Positions 34,268 through 48,098 are shown, counted from the first letter of the stretch. The stretch: DNA of 64,000 nucleotides from Cryptomeria japonica (GCF_030272615.1 NC_081406.1:166641521-166705520); one strand, 5' to 3'. Program-made: numbers and translations. The notes: generated by a model not told the origin, from the letters alone.

Positions 34268-34317
34268 TAAGGACTCCGGAAGTAAAAGTTTAAAGGCACT
34301 TGAGGAAAGATCTGAAG

Positions 34318-35243
34318 ATGTATAAGAGGGATGCAGCGAAGCTGAAGAAGTCAAATTTCTCTACATGGCAGAAAAGGATGAAGTTGCACCTATTAGGAAT
34401 TGGAGAATATGCTGTATATTATCTAGAGAATGATTACATTGCACCGAGCACCTACCCAATGACAATGGAAGAAATAAAGGCAAAGCAAGAACATATTCAA
34501 GCAATGATTGAAATAACATCTGCATTGACCGACTCAGAGTTCAATGATCTAGAACGCTGTATTGATGCTAAGGTGATGTGGTCTAAGCTCATATCTGTGT
34601 ATGGTGGTGATGAACATGTTCAAAGAGCAAAAGTGGATAGTCTAAGAGGACAACTTGAATCTATGAGAAGAATGAAGGTGAGAACATAACCCAGTACAGT
34701 ACAAGGTTAAAGGAGACTGTGAATCAAATCAAAGGAGCAGGAGGAACTATTGAAGAAAAGGATGTAACAAGTAAGTTGTTGAGAACACTTCTACCTGCTT
34801 ATGCCATTCGAGTCTCTGCAATCAATGAATTAAGGTCTGTACCTAACATGCCAGTTTCTTTGGATGCTACTATCGGTAAGCTACATGCATTTGAGTTAAG
34901 TAATTTTGATAACAGTGGGTTTTCGGTAAATAAAGTTGAATCTGCATTCAATTCTTTTCATATTGGTGAATCTGATGATTACAATGGTAGAATGAGTAAG
35001 TATTCTGAAGGGAATCACAGTGGAGCAAGTGAAAGATTTCGCAAAAACATGGAAGAGGTACACAAACTATATGAAGAAATAAAAAAGCAAGAAGAATTTG
35101 AAGCACTATTAGCCAGAAGGTTACCGAGAGGCAAAGGTAAGTATAAAGGAAAGCTACCTTTGAAATGTTTCAATTGTGATAAGATAGGACATATGGCTTC
35201 TAACTGTCCTGACAAAGATTCTACTGAAAAGAGAGAATACTGA
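34318..35243 (+). pseudogene. gag: copia-1 gag (UBN2 type), frameshifted
   Basis: Copia nucleocapsid precursor. The first ATG in frame is at 34318 (MYKRDAAKLKKSNFSTWQKRM). The frame breaks after LESMRRMK near 34680 and continues in another frame from about 34700 (NQIKGAGGTIEEKDVTSKLL, LLPAYAIRVSAINELRSVPN). The CCHC knuckle CFNCDKIGHMASNC is intact at 35166-35208. A TGA at 35241-35243 interrupts the link to protease, which stays in frame. Confidence 0.9.
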
Positions 35244-36635
35244 GATGACAGACAGAAAGATAATCACTACAGAGGACACCGAGACTTCAGAAGAAGAGAT
35301 AGAAAGACATGCCTAATAGATGATGAGGAATCAAATGATGATAAATCTGATGAAACTGAAACAAAAGAAGTTGTTTATGTGGCTATCAAAGATGGATCAA
35401 ATGAAGAAAAGTATGAAGAAAAATCCTTAATATCTCACATAAATACTAATGATTCTTGGATCATAGATAGTGGATGCTCACATCACATGACAGGTGATAA
35501 ACACAAGTTTGTTAAATTAGAAAATTATGATGGAGGTTATGTAAGATTCAGTAATGATGCACCATGTCCAGTAAAAGGTAAAGGATCCATAAAACTTCTT
35601 GACAATGCTAAATGTAATGATGTATATTGGGTTGAAGGTTTGAAATACAATTTGTTGAGTGTAGCACAACTAAACAATACAGGATACCGAATAGAATTTC
35701 AGAAGGGAATTGTCAAAGTTCATGATAAGCATGGAAAGTTAGCTACTACTGGGACTCAAACAAGAGGTAATACATTTCATCTTGACTCAACTCGGAATAA
35801 TTGTCTGTATGCTAAAATAGAAGATACCTGGTTATGGCATAAAAGGTTTTGTCATGTAAATTTTGATAATCTGATCAAAATAAGTAAGAAGCACTGAGTA
35901 AGAGGTCTACCGAGCTTGGAAAAACCCGTGAATGTGATATGTCGAGGATGCCAGATGGGTAAGATGACAAGGTCAAGCTTTACAAGTAAGTCTTACACTT
36001 CTAAAGGAATTTTAGATCTTGTACACATTGATCTTTGTGGTCCTATGAAAGTTCAGAGTTATTATGGTGATAAATATTTCATATTATTTGTGGATGATTA
36101 CTCAAGGATAATGTCAGTTATGTTTTTAAAAGAGAAATCTGAAGCCTTTCAAATGTTCAAATGGGACAAAGCAAGAGTTGAAAATGAAACAGGAAGACAG
36201 CTGAAATGTCTTACATCTAAAAGAGGAGGAGAGTTTACTTTTGATGAATTTAACTTATTCTGCAATGATCATGGTATAAAGAGACAAGTGTCTGCACCAA
36301 GAACTCCACAACAAAATGGGATCGCTGAAAGAAGAAATAGATCAATTGTCGATTATGCAAAAACCCTGATGATAGAAAAGAGGGTACCTCAAACATTTTG
36401 GAGAGAAGCAATAAGCACAACAGTTTACACCCTGAACCGAGAACAACTGAAGAAAGGAACCTTGAAGACACCGTATGAAATCTGGTATGATAAGAAACCC
36501 AATGTAAGCTACTTTAAAATCTTTGGAAGTAGATGTTATGTTCACAAAGATGATAGAAATGGAAAGTTTGATCAAAAAAGTAAGAAGGAACATTTCTTGG
36601 TTATTCTTCTAGAAGCAAAGCATTTAAATGTCTGA
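35244..36635 (+). pseudogene. pol: copia-1 protease and integrase, catalytic Asp replaced
   Basis: Protease with WIIDSGCSHHMTGD (Asp codon at 35466). Integrase follows with its zinc-binding part (HKRFCHVNFDNL and CRGCQMGKM), the first Asp in LVHIDLCGPM and the Glu in QQNGIAERRNRS. The second Asp is lost: LTSKRGGEF where RSDRGGEF is usual. A TGA at 35895-35897 splits the zinc domain. Near 36590 the frame shifts by one, so it runs to a TGA at 36633-36635 while the true continuation (YSSRSKAFKC) lies in another frame. Confidence 0.9.
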
Positions 36636-38501
36636 TCAAATCATCTAAAAAATAGTAGAAAGTGCAAATGTGAAAATTGATGAATTTGCAGAAAGAAATG
36701 ATTAAGGAAATTCCATAGAACCAGAAGATTATGAAGGATTTGTATATGTTCAACCGAGAAGTCCTACCGAGAAAGTTGATGAAGAAAATGAAGAGAATAC
36801 TCAATTACCGAGTGATGAAGGAGATCATATAGAGCCTACCGAGGTTGTATTAGCCAAGTATGTAAAAAGAAATCATGCATCAAGTCAGATTATAGGAGAT
36901 AAGGATGATCCAGTGATGACAAGGAACAAATTGAGACTGAACACATGTCTGATATCTGAATTTGAACCGAGGATAGTGAAAGAGGCATTCAACAATGAAG
37001 ATTGGATAAATACTATGACAAAAGAGATTGATCAAATCAAGAAGAATGACACATGGACATTGGTCCCAAGACCTAAAGACAAAAATGTAATCGGTACAAA
37101 GTGGATTTTCAAAAACAAGCTAAATGAAAAAGGTGAGGTCATTCGAAATAAAGCAAGACTAGTTTGCAAAGGATATGCTCAAGAAGAAAGAATAGATTAT
37201 GGCGAGACCTTTGCACCTGTGGCAAGACTTGAGGGAGTAAGACCATTGTTGGCATATGCTGCTTACAAGAATTTCAAGATATATCAAATGGATGTCAAAT
37301 CTGCATTTCTGAATGGTATATTAGAAGAAGAAGTTTTTATTGAACAACCTGAAGGATTTGTTGAAGAAGAGAATAAAGATCAGGTATGTAAGCTGAACAA
37401 AGCATTATATGGTCTAAAGCAAGCACCTAGAGCATGGGATGAAAGATTGCATTCTTATTTGATCAAGATTGGTTTTATAAGAACTAGTGAAAACAGTAAC
37501 CTGTATATGAAGCATGATGAGGACAATAGGATACTAATCTCAGCCATATTTGTTGATGATATTTTTTTTGTGGAAATGACTCTTTATGCAAGAACTTTGG
37601 AAATGAAACGTGTAAAGAATTTGAGATGTCATTAATCGGTGAAATAAAATATTTTATAGCTCTACAGATACTACAAATGAAAGATGAGATTTTCATTACT
37701 CAATCCAAGTATATTAAGGAAATCTTGAAGAAATTTGGAATGGAGGATTCTAAACCTGTAAGTACTCCTATGACTACCAACTGTAAACTATCAAAGAATG
37801 ATGAATCTGCATCTGTTGATGAGACACTTTACTGATCTATGATTGGAAAGTTGCAATATGCTATTCACAGCAGGCCGGATATAGCACATGTAGTAGGAAT
37901 AGTTGCAAGATTTTCTGCAGATCCCAAAGAAACACATATGACAGCAATCAAGAGAATTTTCAGATACCTGAGAGGCACTGAAGACTATGGCTTAGTATAT
38001 GAAAAGAGGAATGATTTTGATCTAAAAGTCTATACTGATGCTGACGGGGCAGGAAACATTGATGACAGGAAAAGCACAAGTGGAGGAGCTTTCTTTTTGG
38101 GAGACAGACTAGTAAGTTGGCTTAGCAAGAAACAAGGATGCATTTCACAGTCAACAGCTGAAGCTGAGTATGTTGCTGCAGCATTGAATTGTACCAATAT
38201 AGCATGGATCAAACAACTGTTGGAAGGCATAAATGAGAAAGTTACTGAGCCAGTAACTATATTCTGTGATAATACTAGTGCCATTAACATTTCAAAGAAT
38301 CCTGTAATGCACTCTAAGACAAAGAACATCTCTATCAAGTATCATTATCTTAGAGAAGAAGTTCAAGAGAAGAAAGTGGTGTTGGAGTATGTTAGCACAA
38401 AGGAACAAATAGCAGATATCTTCACCAAGCCACTGCCAAGGGACACTTTTGAGTATCTCAGAAGCAAGTTAAGGGTCCTTCCCCTATCTTCTACTCACTG
38501 A
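36636..38501 (+). pseudogene. pol: copia-1 reverse transcriptase and RNase H
   Basis: An acidic linker (36636-36900) leads into the reverse transcriptase: [55 protein letters not shown] and an intact FVDD box near 37548. A frameshift just after FVDDIFF separates it from the part starting [14 protein letters not shown] at 37833-37835 comes after VDETLY. RNase H shows VYTDADGAG, STAEAEYVAAA and DNTSAINISKNPV with catalytic residues in place, ending at TGA 38499-38501. Confidence 0.9.
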
Positions 38502-38904
38502 CAGAGTTCGGTGAAAGCATCAATTCGATGACTCTACATAATACTTTATATGAGTTGATGCTGATTTACACACTTTAGGAGGCTTTCTAAAGTTGTGCAG
38601 GGAACAAGAATTGAAGACAAAATGCTCTGATCGAGATTGAGTTGATACATTTGTTTATGATTTTAATAGCAAGGAAATCACTTCTCAGAGGAAGAAATCA
38701 TGTATTAGTTCTTTTACTTTTTGGCATTGTTGTCAAAGGGGGAGAAGACTAATGACCGAGGGAGAAGACTACATGGAGAAGACCAAAAGAAAGAGGGAGA
38801 AGACTAATGATAGGGGGAGAGCATTTCAGAAGATCACAGCAATCTGAATCTGAATCAATTAGATCAAATCAATTGGTTTTGCCATCAATGCCAAAGGGGG
38901 AGAT
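38502..38904 (+). promoter_or_regulatory. copia-1 3' untranslated region with repeated polypurine tracts
   Basis: Four purine blocks of the form GGGAGAAGAC or GGGGGAGA lie at 38740-38825. The tract that abuts the LTR is AAAGGGGGAGAT (38893-38904), the expected plus-strand primer. The sequence TGGCATTGTTGTCAAAGGGG upstream (38732) resembles the true tract region and looks like a duplicated copy. Confidence 0.75.
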
Positions 38905-40374
38905 TGTTGGCATTTTCAATTACAATGGGAGATTGTTGGCATTTCAATAAGGATATTGAGAAGGTTGTTGATGATTATGAATATAATTGATTAAGGACGT
39001 TTACTTTTTTAATAATATTATTTTGTCGTTGATGTCAAGAAATTGATTTTCTGATTCAGTATGATGTTGTCATATCCTAAGAAGTATGATTTGATGAGAA
39101 TTAAGATGTCGGTAAAAGACACAGAAAAAATGTGATGAATAAGGGGAGAAATAAGTTAGTCAATGGGCAACTATTACCGAGTTAGACAATGATGAGATCA
39201 TGTTGTTTTGATTGTTTTGATATCCTACATATGTTGTTGATTGTAAGGTTAATACTATACTATGTCACTAAGCAAAGAACCTAGTCAGTAAACCCTAAGG
39301 TTATCGATATCGGTTAATGAAGGCGGAATGTCTATCGAGTGAAGTTTAGTATTTACCGAGTAACAACCGAGCTGTAACAGAACGCATTGGATGAATAAAA
39401 GCACTATTAAATGAAGGATGCCGTTGTGCTGGAGATGAATAGATGATTGGTATGCCGTGCATGAAGTTTGTTAAGAATCTACGGCAATAAAAATACAAGA
39501 GGAAGATCTACAACACAGATTGAACCGCAATTACCTAGCACAAGTTCCAAGGAAGGAATACAAGTTCCAAGGCAAGGTAAAACGTATTTCAGATCGAAGG
39601 ATACATTGAACCTAGTCAAGATTGAAGATCTGATGGCTAAGATTGATCATGGGAAATCTGATCAAGGAGATTAAGCGGTTTGGAATTGTTCATAAATAAG
39701 GAACTGTTGATGAACAATGTATGCGAGCAAATGTATGCACAGTGATGCTACAGAGGTGATTACCGAGCACAGAAGCTTGAAAATCTGATCATAAAACAGA
39801 TTGAGAAGCCCAGCAAAGAGAATAGATAAATCTTATGACAAGATTATCTTTAGCACATTGAGCACATAGAATCTGCTTTAACATTTTAGATGTGAAGTTG
39901 CAGATATATTTTATTGCTGTTGTTTATGTTGTAAGTGACAGAAAATCTCTTAACCGAGTGGACTTAACAGTCTTATTTGTAAATCCTCTAGCAAGGTGAC
40001 ATTCTGATTGAATGTTTGAAATCCTTTGACAAGGTCACTTCTAACAAAGTGAAGATCCTAACAGATCTGAGGGAAATCTCTTAACCAGGTCACATCTAGC
40101 AATGTGTATGTAATCTTTAACAGGGTTGGCTTTTAACCGAGCATACTCTAGAAGGGTATATTTCTTAGTGGGTCCAAAATCCCATAGTGGTTTTTCCCTA
40201 TTTGGGTTTCCACGTTAAATCTGGTGTTATATGTGTTGTGATGTTATCTGTTTATGAGTTTGCATATTTTATAGTTTTGGTTACATATATCTGATAAGGC
40301 TACCGAGGTTGAATCTGTTGAATATATTAAAGATTAAGTTTGTATGATTCACCCCCCCTCTCATCTTATTAACA
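38905..40374 (+). repeat. 3' LTR of copia-1
   Basis: 1470 bp, matching 32784-34253, with the same duplicated LTR start and C-rich run near the end. Confidence 0.96.
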
Positions 40375-42494
40375 ATATGACCCCTAACAACACCTAAGGG
40401 GTCATATTGTGTCCTAAGGGGTCATAGGGCACAATATGACCCCTAACGACACTGTATGGTGTCCTAAGGGGTCATATTGTATCCTAAGGGACCATCGGAC
40501 ACCATATGACCCCTAACGACACAAAATGGCGCATAATGATACCTAAGGGGTCATATGGTGTTCTAAGGAGTCATAGGACACGGTATGACCCCTTAGCACA
40601 CCATACGATCCTTAATGACACCATGTTGTGTCCTAAGGGTCATAGAACACCATATGAGTCATAATGACACCATATGGTGTCCTAAGGGGTCATAGGACAT
40701 GATATGACCCCTTAGGAGACCATACGACCCATAACAACATAATATGGTGTCCTAAGGGGTCATAGAACACCACATGACCCATAATGACACCATGTGGTGT
40801 CCTAAAGGGGTCATAAGACACAATATGACCCCTTAGGACATAATTTGACCCCTAATGATGCCATATAGTGTCCTAAGGGCTCATAGGACACCATATGACC
40901 CTTTAGGACACAATACGATCCCTTAGGACGCAAAATAAATCCTAACGATACCTAATGGGTCATATAGTTTCCTAAGGGGTCGTAGGACACCATATGATTC
41001 CTTAGCACACCATACGACCCCTAATGACACCATATGGTATCCAAAGGGGTCACAGAACACCATATGACCGCTTAGGATACCATACGACACATAATAACAC
41101 CAAATGGTATCCTAAGGGGTCATATGGTGTCCTAAGGGGTTATAGGACACCATATGACCCCTTACGACCCATAACACCATATAGTGTCCCAAGGGGTCAT
41201 ATGGTGTCCTAAGGGGTCAGAGGACACCATATGACCCATTGGGACACAATACGACCCCTAACAACACCTAAGGGGTCATATAGTGTCCTAAGGGATCATA
41301 AGACACCATACGATCCCTTACGACACCATATGGTGTCTTAAGGGGTCATATGGTAGTTTAAGGGGTCATATAACACCATATGACCGCTTAGAACACAAGA
41401 AGACCTATAAAGACACGATATGGTGTCCTAAGGGATCATATGGTGTCACGAGACACCATATGACCCCTTAGGACACAATATGACCCCTAACGATACCTAA
41501 GGGGTCATATGGTGTCCTAAGGGATTATATGATGTCCTAGGAACCTTTAGTACACAATATGACTCTTAGCACACCATACAACCCCTAACGACACCATATG
41601 GTGTCCTAAGGGGTCGTAAGACACCATATGACTCGTTAGGACACAATATGACCCCTAACAACACCTAAGGGGTCATATTGTGTCCTAAGGGGTCATAGGA
41701 CATCATATGACCCCTAACGACACAACATGACGCCTAACGACACCTAAGGGGTCATTGGACACCATACAACCCCTAATGACACCATATGGTGTCCTAAGGG
41801 GTCATAGAACACCATATGACCCCTTAGGACACCATACGATGCATAATGACACCATATAGTGTCCTAAGGGGTCATAGGACACCATATGACCCGTTAGGAG
41901 AGCATACGACAAATAACAATATAATACGGTGTCCTAAGGGGTCATAGAACACCATACGACCCATAACGATACCACGTGGTGTCCTAAGGGGTCATAAGAC
42001 ACCATATGACCCCTTAGGACATAATATGATCCCTAACGATATCATATAGTGTCCTAAGGGGTCATAGGACACCATCTGACCCCTTAGGACACAGTACAAC
42101 ACCGTAGGACACAAAATAAACCCTAACGACACCTAAAGGGTCATATAGTTTCCTAGGGTCATAGGACACCATATGACTCCTTAGCATACCATACGACACC
42201 ATATGGTGTCCTATGGGGTCATATAGTGTCCTAAGGAGTCATAAAACACCATATGACCCCTTAGGACACCATACGACACATAACAACACCAAATGGTGTC
42301 CTAAGGGGTCATAGGACCATATGACCCATAACAACACCATATGGTGTCCTACGGGGTCATAGAACACCATATGACCCATAACGATACCATATGGTGTCAA
42401 AATGGATCATAAGACACCATATGACTCCTTAGGAACACAATATGACCCCTAACGACATCATAAAGTGTCCTAAGGGGTCATAGGACACCATATG
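40375..42494. repeat. 10-bp-word dyad satellite, segment 3
   Basis: Continues the array between copia-1 and copia-2, both ends being ATATG target copies. Some blocks resemble segment 1 in word order (for example the run with GATGTCCTAGGAACCTTTAG at 41530 and 25786 or 26620), so higher-order repeats about 0.8 kb long probably exist. Confidence 0.95.
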
Positions 42495-43546
42495 TGTTGG
42501 TATTTTGGTATGGTTTTGTCATTGATGTCAACACCTACTAAACACTATCAACTCTGGCATTTTGAAGAATCAGCAGCATTCACCGGCAAACAAATGACTT
42601 ATGCACAGTCACCAGTATATGGTACACCAGCAGGATATAATGTTCATCGGCACTTGGAATAGCATGGAAAACACATGATTATGTTGAAGACATCTTTTTG
42701 ACACTTTGTCTTAAAGATTGGTTTATTGGAATATTTGTATTTGCATATTTGCTATTACTGGCAAATAGGTCTAGGTTATACATTGACAGGTTTATCTTTT
42801 CCAAATGAACATGGCACACTATGGAGATATTTTATTATTGTTGTAAATGCATCAAGCCGACATGTTGAATCGGTTATTGCATCGGATATTGTTTTTGTAA
42901 ATTAATTTTATTATAATATCCTTTAGAGCCGACCTACTAAAATTGGTCTTAGGCTACGATATAAATGAAAAATCTTATTTGTAAGATCGAATGTGGAATT
43001 CGAAAAAGAATTGTGTGAAGGTATATGCGAAGACAAGCAGAGCTATACACGCAGACATCATTTGAAGATTGAAGGAGGTTTTGTGAAGACAAGTAGAACT
43101 ACACCGATACTGAATCCAGCATGCAAAGATGCTAAATTATGCAGTACATTCTTATTGGATTTAACCATCCAACTGTAAGTCAATGTGACTTCCCATTTGT
43201 GATTGAGCAGTGAGCTCTAGGCGCTTGACCTTTCTGCATGTGCAGACCCCATTTCTATGCATTTACTATCTGAAGTAGTATCATCTGATTGTGGGTAAGG
43301 TTTCCCACCGTGGTTTTTTCCCTTACAGGGTTTTCACATACAAATATTGGTGTTATGTGTTGTGGATGACTTTATCTTTCTGTTTCATGCATTAATCCTT
43401 ACCGGTATTGCAATTAACTGATAAAACTGTCTACCGGCATAAAAGACTAGTTCATCGGTATTGTGCATTACAGTTGTTTAAGTTATTTAAGATTGAAACT
43501 ATTAGACAACTGATCCCCCCCTCTCAGTTGTCCCCGGCACCTAACA
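42495..43546 (+). repeat. 5' LTR of copia-2
   Basis: TGTTGGTATTTTGG...CACCTAACA. A TATAAAT box at 42960-42966 (after CTACGA) is a plausible promoter. The 61-codon frame at 42993-43178 lies just downstream of it and is kept in both LTRs, but has no recognisable domain. Confidence 0.95.
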
Positions 43547-43548
43547 AT

Positions 43549-43560
43549 TGGTATCAGAGC
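43549..43560 (+). promoter_or_regulatory. Primer binding site of copia-2
   Basis: TGGTATCAGAGC two bases after the LTR. Confidence 0.9.
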
Positions 43561-43602
43561 TGAGTCCTCTTTTGTAGAAGTTTAACAGCTTGAGGAGATC
43601 CA

Positions 43603-44520
43603 ATGTCTAGCAACTATTTTAAGAAGGACAGTCCTAAACTTGATGGAACCAACTATGGGATATGGAAGATCAGGATGGAGACACATCTGAATTGCATTGG
43701 AAAGGATATCTGGGATGTAACAAAGAATGGCTATACTGCTCCTACTATAAGTCAGCCTAATCCACCAAATCTGACTAAAGATGAAGAGAATGATTGCAAG
43801 GCAAGAAAAGCACTCTTGAGCGCTCTATCAGATCAGCAAATCATGGGATTATCAGATAGGTCTACTGCTAAAGCTATTTGCGATCACTTGGAAACACTGA
43901 ATGAAGGAGATTCCACAATCAAAATTGCAAAACTTGAAAGCTTCCGGGTTAGGTATGAAAGCCTGAAAATGGAAGAGGATGAAAGAATTTCTGCTTTTAT
44001 GGAAAGAGTAAATGAAATTGTTTTGGGTATTAAATGTTGTGGAGGAACTTTAAGTGAAGATGAAATTGTTTCAAAAGTTTTAAGAGGATTGCCACCGGCA
44101 TATAAAATGAAAGTTACTGCAATAAATGAACTTAGAACAATGCCTAACACATCAGTAACTAGGGATACATTGATTGGAAAACTATAAGCCTTTGAAATTG
44201 AGGAATTCGGTCCTATTGCTACTATAAAGACAGACTTAGCTTTAAAGGCATCAACATCATCTGCATCATCATTTGACAAATCTGATTGGAAAACTTTTTA
44301 TGCAAAAAAACTTGAAGAAAGCAGGAGAGAAAATGAAGAATTTGAAGAACTTGAAGCACTATTTGCAAGAAAAATGCCTCAAGGTCCAGTTGGAAGTAAG
44401 TATGAAGGTAAAGCACCCTTTAAATGTTTTAACTGCAATAAGATTGGTCATATGGCTTCAAGATGCTCTGATAGACATGCTAGGTTAAGAGAAGAAGCTA
44501 GAAGGACATACAAACCTAAC
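43603..44520 (+). pseudogene. gag: copia-2 gag
   Basis: The ATG at 43603 starts MSSNYFKKDSPKLDGTNYG, typical of copia gag that opens with a short lead and then the UBN2 domain (WKIRMETHLNCIG, KAICDHLETLNEGD, LRGLPPAYKMKVTAINEL). A TAA at 44185-44187 sits in the GKL*AFEI position, most simply CAA to TAA. The frame then continues to the intact knuckle CFNCNKIGHMASRC (44424-44466). No frameshift is seen in gag. Confidence 0.9.
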
Positions 44521-45888
44521 CCTGAATATCAGAGATACAAATTCAAGAAGAATAAAAACAAATCTTGTTATCTTGCTGATGAAGGAGTCACTGATGATTT
44601 TGATGAGGATCCGACAGACAATGGATGGGTTTTTGTTGCTATAACAGAAAATCAACCGGCACCTACTGTTCAACCAGTAGAACAGGCCTTGGCAGCTAGA
44701 ATTGAAACTAAGGATGAATGGATCATTGATTCAGGATGCTCACATCACATGGCTGGTGATAAGAGTAAATTCCTAACTTTTCAGGAGCATAATGGAGGTC
44801 TAGTAAGATTTGGAGATGATAAAGCTTATTCGATCAAAGGTAAGGGTTCAATATCTCTTGATGGTAAGCATAATACTGACAATGTCTACTATGTTAAAGG
44901 TTTAAAGCATAATCTTTTGAGTGTTGGTCAATTAGTTGAAAAAGGATTTCAGTTACAGTTCAAAAATGGTAAATGCAAAATTATGAACAGAATTGGTTTG
45001 GAAATTGCAATCGGTAATCAAACTAGAGGTAATATCTTTCACTTGAATAACAGTGAAAAGACATGCTTGATTCCACATATTGATGAAAGTTGGCTACAGC
45101 ATAAGAGACTCTGTCATGTAAATTTTGATTGCATGGTAAAGATCAGTACTACTAAGGCAGTCAGAAATTTACCTAAGATTGTTAAACCTCACAATCCGGT
45201 ATGTAAGGAATGTCAATTTGGAAAACAAGTTAGAGCTGCTTTTAAAAGTATTCCAGAAAAATTAAATAATGCTCTTGACTTAATTCATACTGACTTATGT
45301 GGTCCAGCTATAACTAAAAGTTTACAAGGTGATAGATATTTCATGCTAATCATTGATGACTATTCTAGAATGTGTTGGGTTACCTTTCTCAGAAAAAAAT
45401 CAGAAGCACTTGAAAAATTCAAACCATTCAAAGCAATGGTAGAAAATGAAACCGACAAGAAAATCAAATGTCTAAGATCAGATCAAGGAGGTGAGTTTAC
45501 ATGTAAGGAATTTAATACTTTCTGTGAAGTAAATGGAATCAGAAGACAGCTATCAGCACCCCAGACACCACAGTAGAATGGAGTTGTAGAAAGAAAGAAC
45601 AGAACTATCTTGGATGCAACAAGAAGTATGTTGTCTGAATCAAATCTACGACATGTATACTGGAGAGAAGCAGTAAGTACAACAGTCTATACATTCAACA
45701 AAGTTCACATCAAAGGTGAAACTGGTAAGACCCCTCATGAACTATGGTTTGGCATTACTCCTACTCTTATATATTTCAGAATTTTTGGAAGTAAATGCTA
45801 TATTAGAAGAGATGAGTATATTGGAAAATTTGATCCTAGAAGTGATGAAGGAATATTTTTTGGTTATTCATCTAAGAGCAAAGCATAA
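44521..45888 (+). pseudogene. pol: copia-2 protease and integrase
   Basis: In frame with gag. Protease WIIDSGCSHHMAGD (Asp codon at 44728). Integrase zinc part HKRLCHVNFDCM and CKECQFGKQ, then catalytic Asp in LIHTDLCGPA, Asp in LRSDQGGEF and Glu in NGVVERKNRTI, so the DDE set is present. A TAG at 45574-45576 replaces the second Gln of the usual PQQNG. A TAA at 45886-45888 interrupts SSKSKA*RCFNKR. Of the three copia elements this integrase is the best kept. Confidence 0.9.
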
Positions 45889-47882
45889 AGATGTTTTAAC
45901 AAAAGATTGCAAAAAATTGTTGAAAGCACGAATGTAAAGATTGATGAACAATTCAGAGGAACTTCAAGGTATATAGATTTTGAACCGGCAACAGAGATTC
46001 TGACAGATGAATCTACATTGAACCCACCGGCACAGAATGAAGATCCAGTTACACCGGTATCATCTGAACATTCCACAGTAACTGAAGAACAACAACAGAC
46101 AAAAACACCCCGGTATGTAAGATTGAATCATTCTGAAGATCAGATAATTGGAAACAAATATAGAGGAGTTATGACAAGAGGAAGACTGACAAATGAAGAG
46201 GTATGTCTTATTTCTCAAATTGAACTAGCATCAGTTAATGAGGCATGTGAAGATAAATTTTGGATTAAAGCTATGGAAGAAGAATTAGAACAGATTGAGA
46301 AGAATAACACTTGGACATTAGTTCCCCGGCCTAAAGATAAAAATGTTATTGGAAACAAATGGGTATTTAGAAACAAACTTAATGAAGATGGTAAAGTAAT
46401 AAGAAATAAAGCAAGATTAGTGTGTAAGGGATATTCTCAGAAAGAAGGAATTGATTATAATGAAACATTTGCACCGGTAGCTAGAATTGAGGCAGTTAGA
46501 TTATTCTTGGCCTTTGCAGCACACAAGAACTACAAAGTATATCAGATGGATATTAAATGTGCATTCTTGAAGAAGAGGTTTACATTGAACAACCTAATGG
46601 ATTTTCTTTGACAGAAGACAAAGATATGGTTTGTAGGTTAAGGAAAGCTTTGTATGGATTGAAGCAAGCTCCAAGAGCTTGGTATGCAAAATTAGATAAG
46701 TATCTTTTGAAGATTGGTTTTTCTAAAGGTAATGCAGACAATAATTTATACTATAAAGTGACTAATGATGACATCTTGGTTATAGAAGTTTTTGTTGATG
46801 ATATAATTTTTGGAGGAGAAGATGGATTATGTAAAGATTTTTCTATCAAAATGCAGCAAGAATTTCAAATGTCTATGATTGGAGAAGTAAAATTCTTTTT
46901 AGGATTGCAGATTTCATAGACTAATAAAGGTATATTCTTGAGTCAAACTAAGTACTTAAAGGAACTACTAAAGAAATTTGGGATGGAGAACTCCAAACCG
47001 GTAAGCACACCTATGACTACAAATAACAAATTATCACTAAGAGATAAGTCAACACCTGTTAATCCAACCAGGTGTAAATCTATGATAGGAGATCTACTAT
47101 ACTTAACACAAACAAGACCGGATATTATGAATGCAGTATGTATTGTTTCAAGATTTGAAAGTAATCCTAGAGAAAATCATGAATCAGCAGTAAAAAGGAT
47201 TTTCCGGTACTTACAAGGCACTACAAATCTTGGCTTATGATATCCTAGAGATGAAAACTTTGAATTATGTGCATACACAGATGCAAATTGGGCAGGAGAT
47301 GTAGATGACAAAAAAAGCACCACCGGTGGAGCATTTTTTCCTGGAAACAGATTAATTTCTTGGTTGAGCAAGAAACAAAGTTGTACATCTTTATCAACAG
47401 CAGAATCAGAATATGTTGCAGCAACAACAAACTGTACACAGGTATTATGGCTTAAACAAATGTTAAAGGACATAAAGGTAAATTGCAAGGAACCTATAAC
47501 TATCTATTGTCATAACACTGCAGCAATTGATATATCCAAGAATCCGGTATTACATTCTAAAACTAAACATGTTTCTATCAAATTAAACTTTCTGAAAGAA
47601 AATGTTGAAGCAAAAGAAGTCAAACTGGTTTATGTGAATACTAAAGCACAGATTGCAGATATTTTCACTAAGCCTTTGCCTAAGGAGACTTTTGAATATC
47701 TAAGAGATCAGCTTGGGGTCATACCCTCACCGGCAGATACTTTCACAGTTGATGTTTGTCATCAATCGACAGAATTAACAGAGAAATCTTTTACTCCGTC
47801 TTTGCTGAGGAAACTACTTCTCAAGGGGAGTAGTTGGTATACTAAATTGGTTGGTATTTTATACTTGCACTTGGTTTTGTAA
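45889..47882 (+). pseudogene. pol: copia-2 reverse transcriptase and RNase H
   Basis: An acidic linker, then [31 protein letters not shown] and [11 protein letters not shown] small deletion near 46560 shifts the frame; it resumes with [27 protein letters not shown] and an intact FVDDIIFGG box near 46790. A TAG at 46917-46919 (CAG expected) and a TGA at 47238-47240 (TGG expected) interrupt it. RNase H has CAYTDANWAG, STAESEYVAAT and HNTAAIDISKNPV, where His stands in place of the usual Asp. The frame runs past the usual end to 47882. Confidence 0.9.
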
Positions 47883-48098
47883 TAACTTTGGCATTTGATG
47901 TCAAATGGGGAGAGATTGGTATGGAAAAACACAAGACACATGATACTCTCAGGGGGAGAGACTATTATTTTAAAAGAGAGACTATTCATATCTGAATTCT
48001 GGTTATAATTTCTTGTTGGGAAATTATTGGTTTTTGGTATTTGGCATTTCTGTTTTGGCACTTTGATCATTTTTCCATCTTGTGTTGCCATCAATGCC

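Larger units (their letters stand above)
32784..40374 (+). mobile_element. Ty1/copia retrotransposon, nearly full length (copia-1)
   Basis: 7591 bp with two 1470-bp LTRs, a primer site, gag, protease, integrase, reverse transcriptase, RNase H and a polypurine tract, in Ty1/copia order. The target duplication is ATATG (32779-32783 and 40375-40379), inside the satellite. The LTR pair differs by several percent at the start and less elsewhere, mostly transitions. It has stops and frameshifts in gag and pol and a replaced integrase Asp, so it is not autonomous. Confidence 0.96.
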
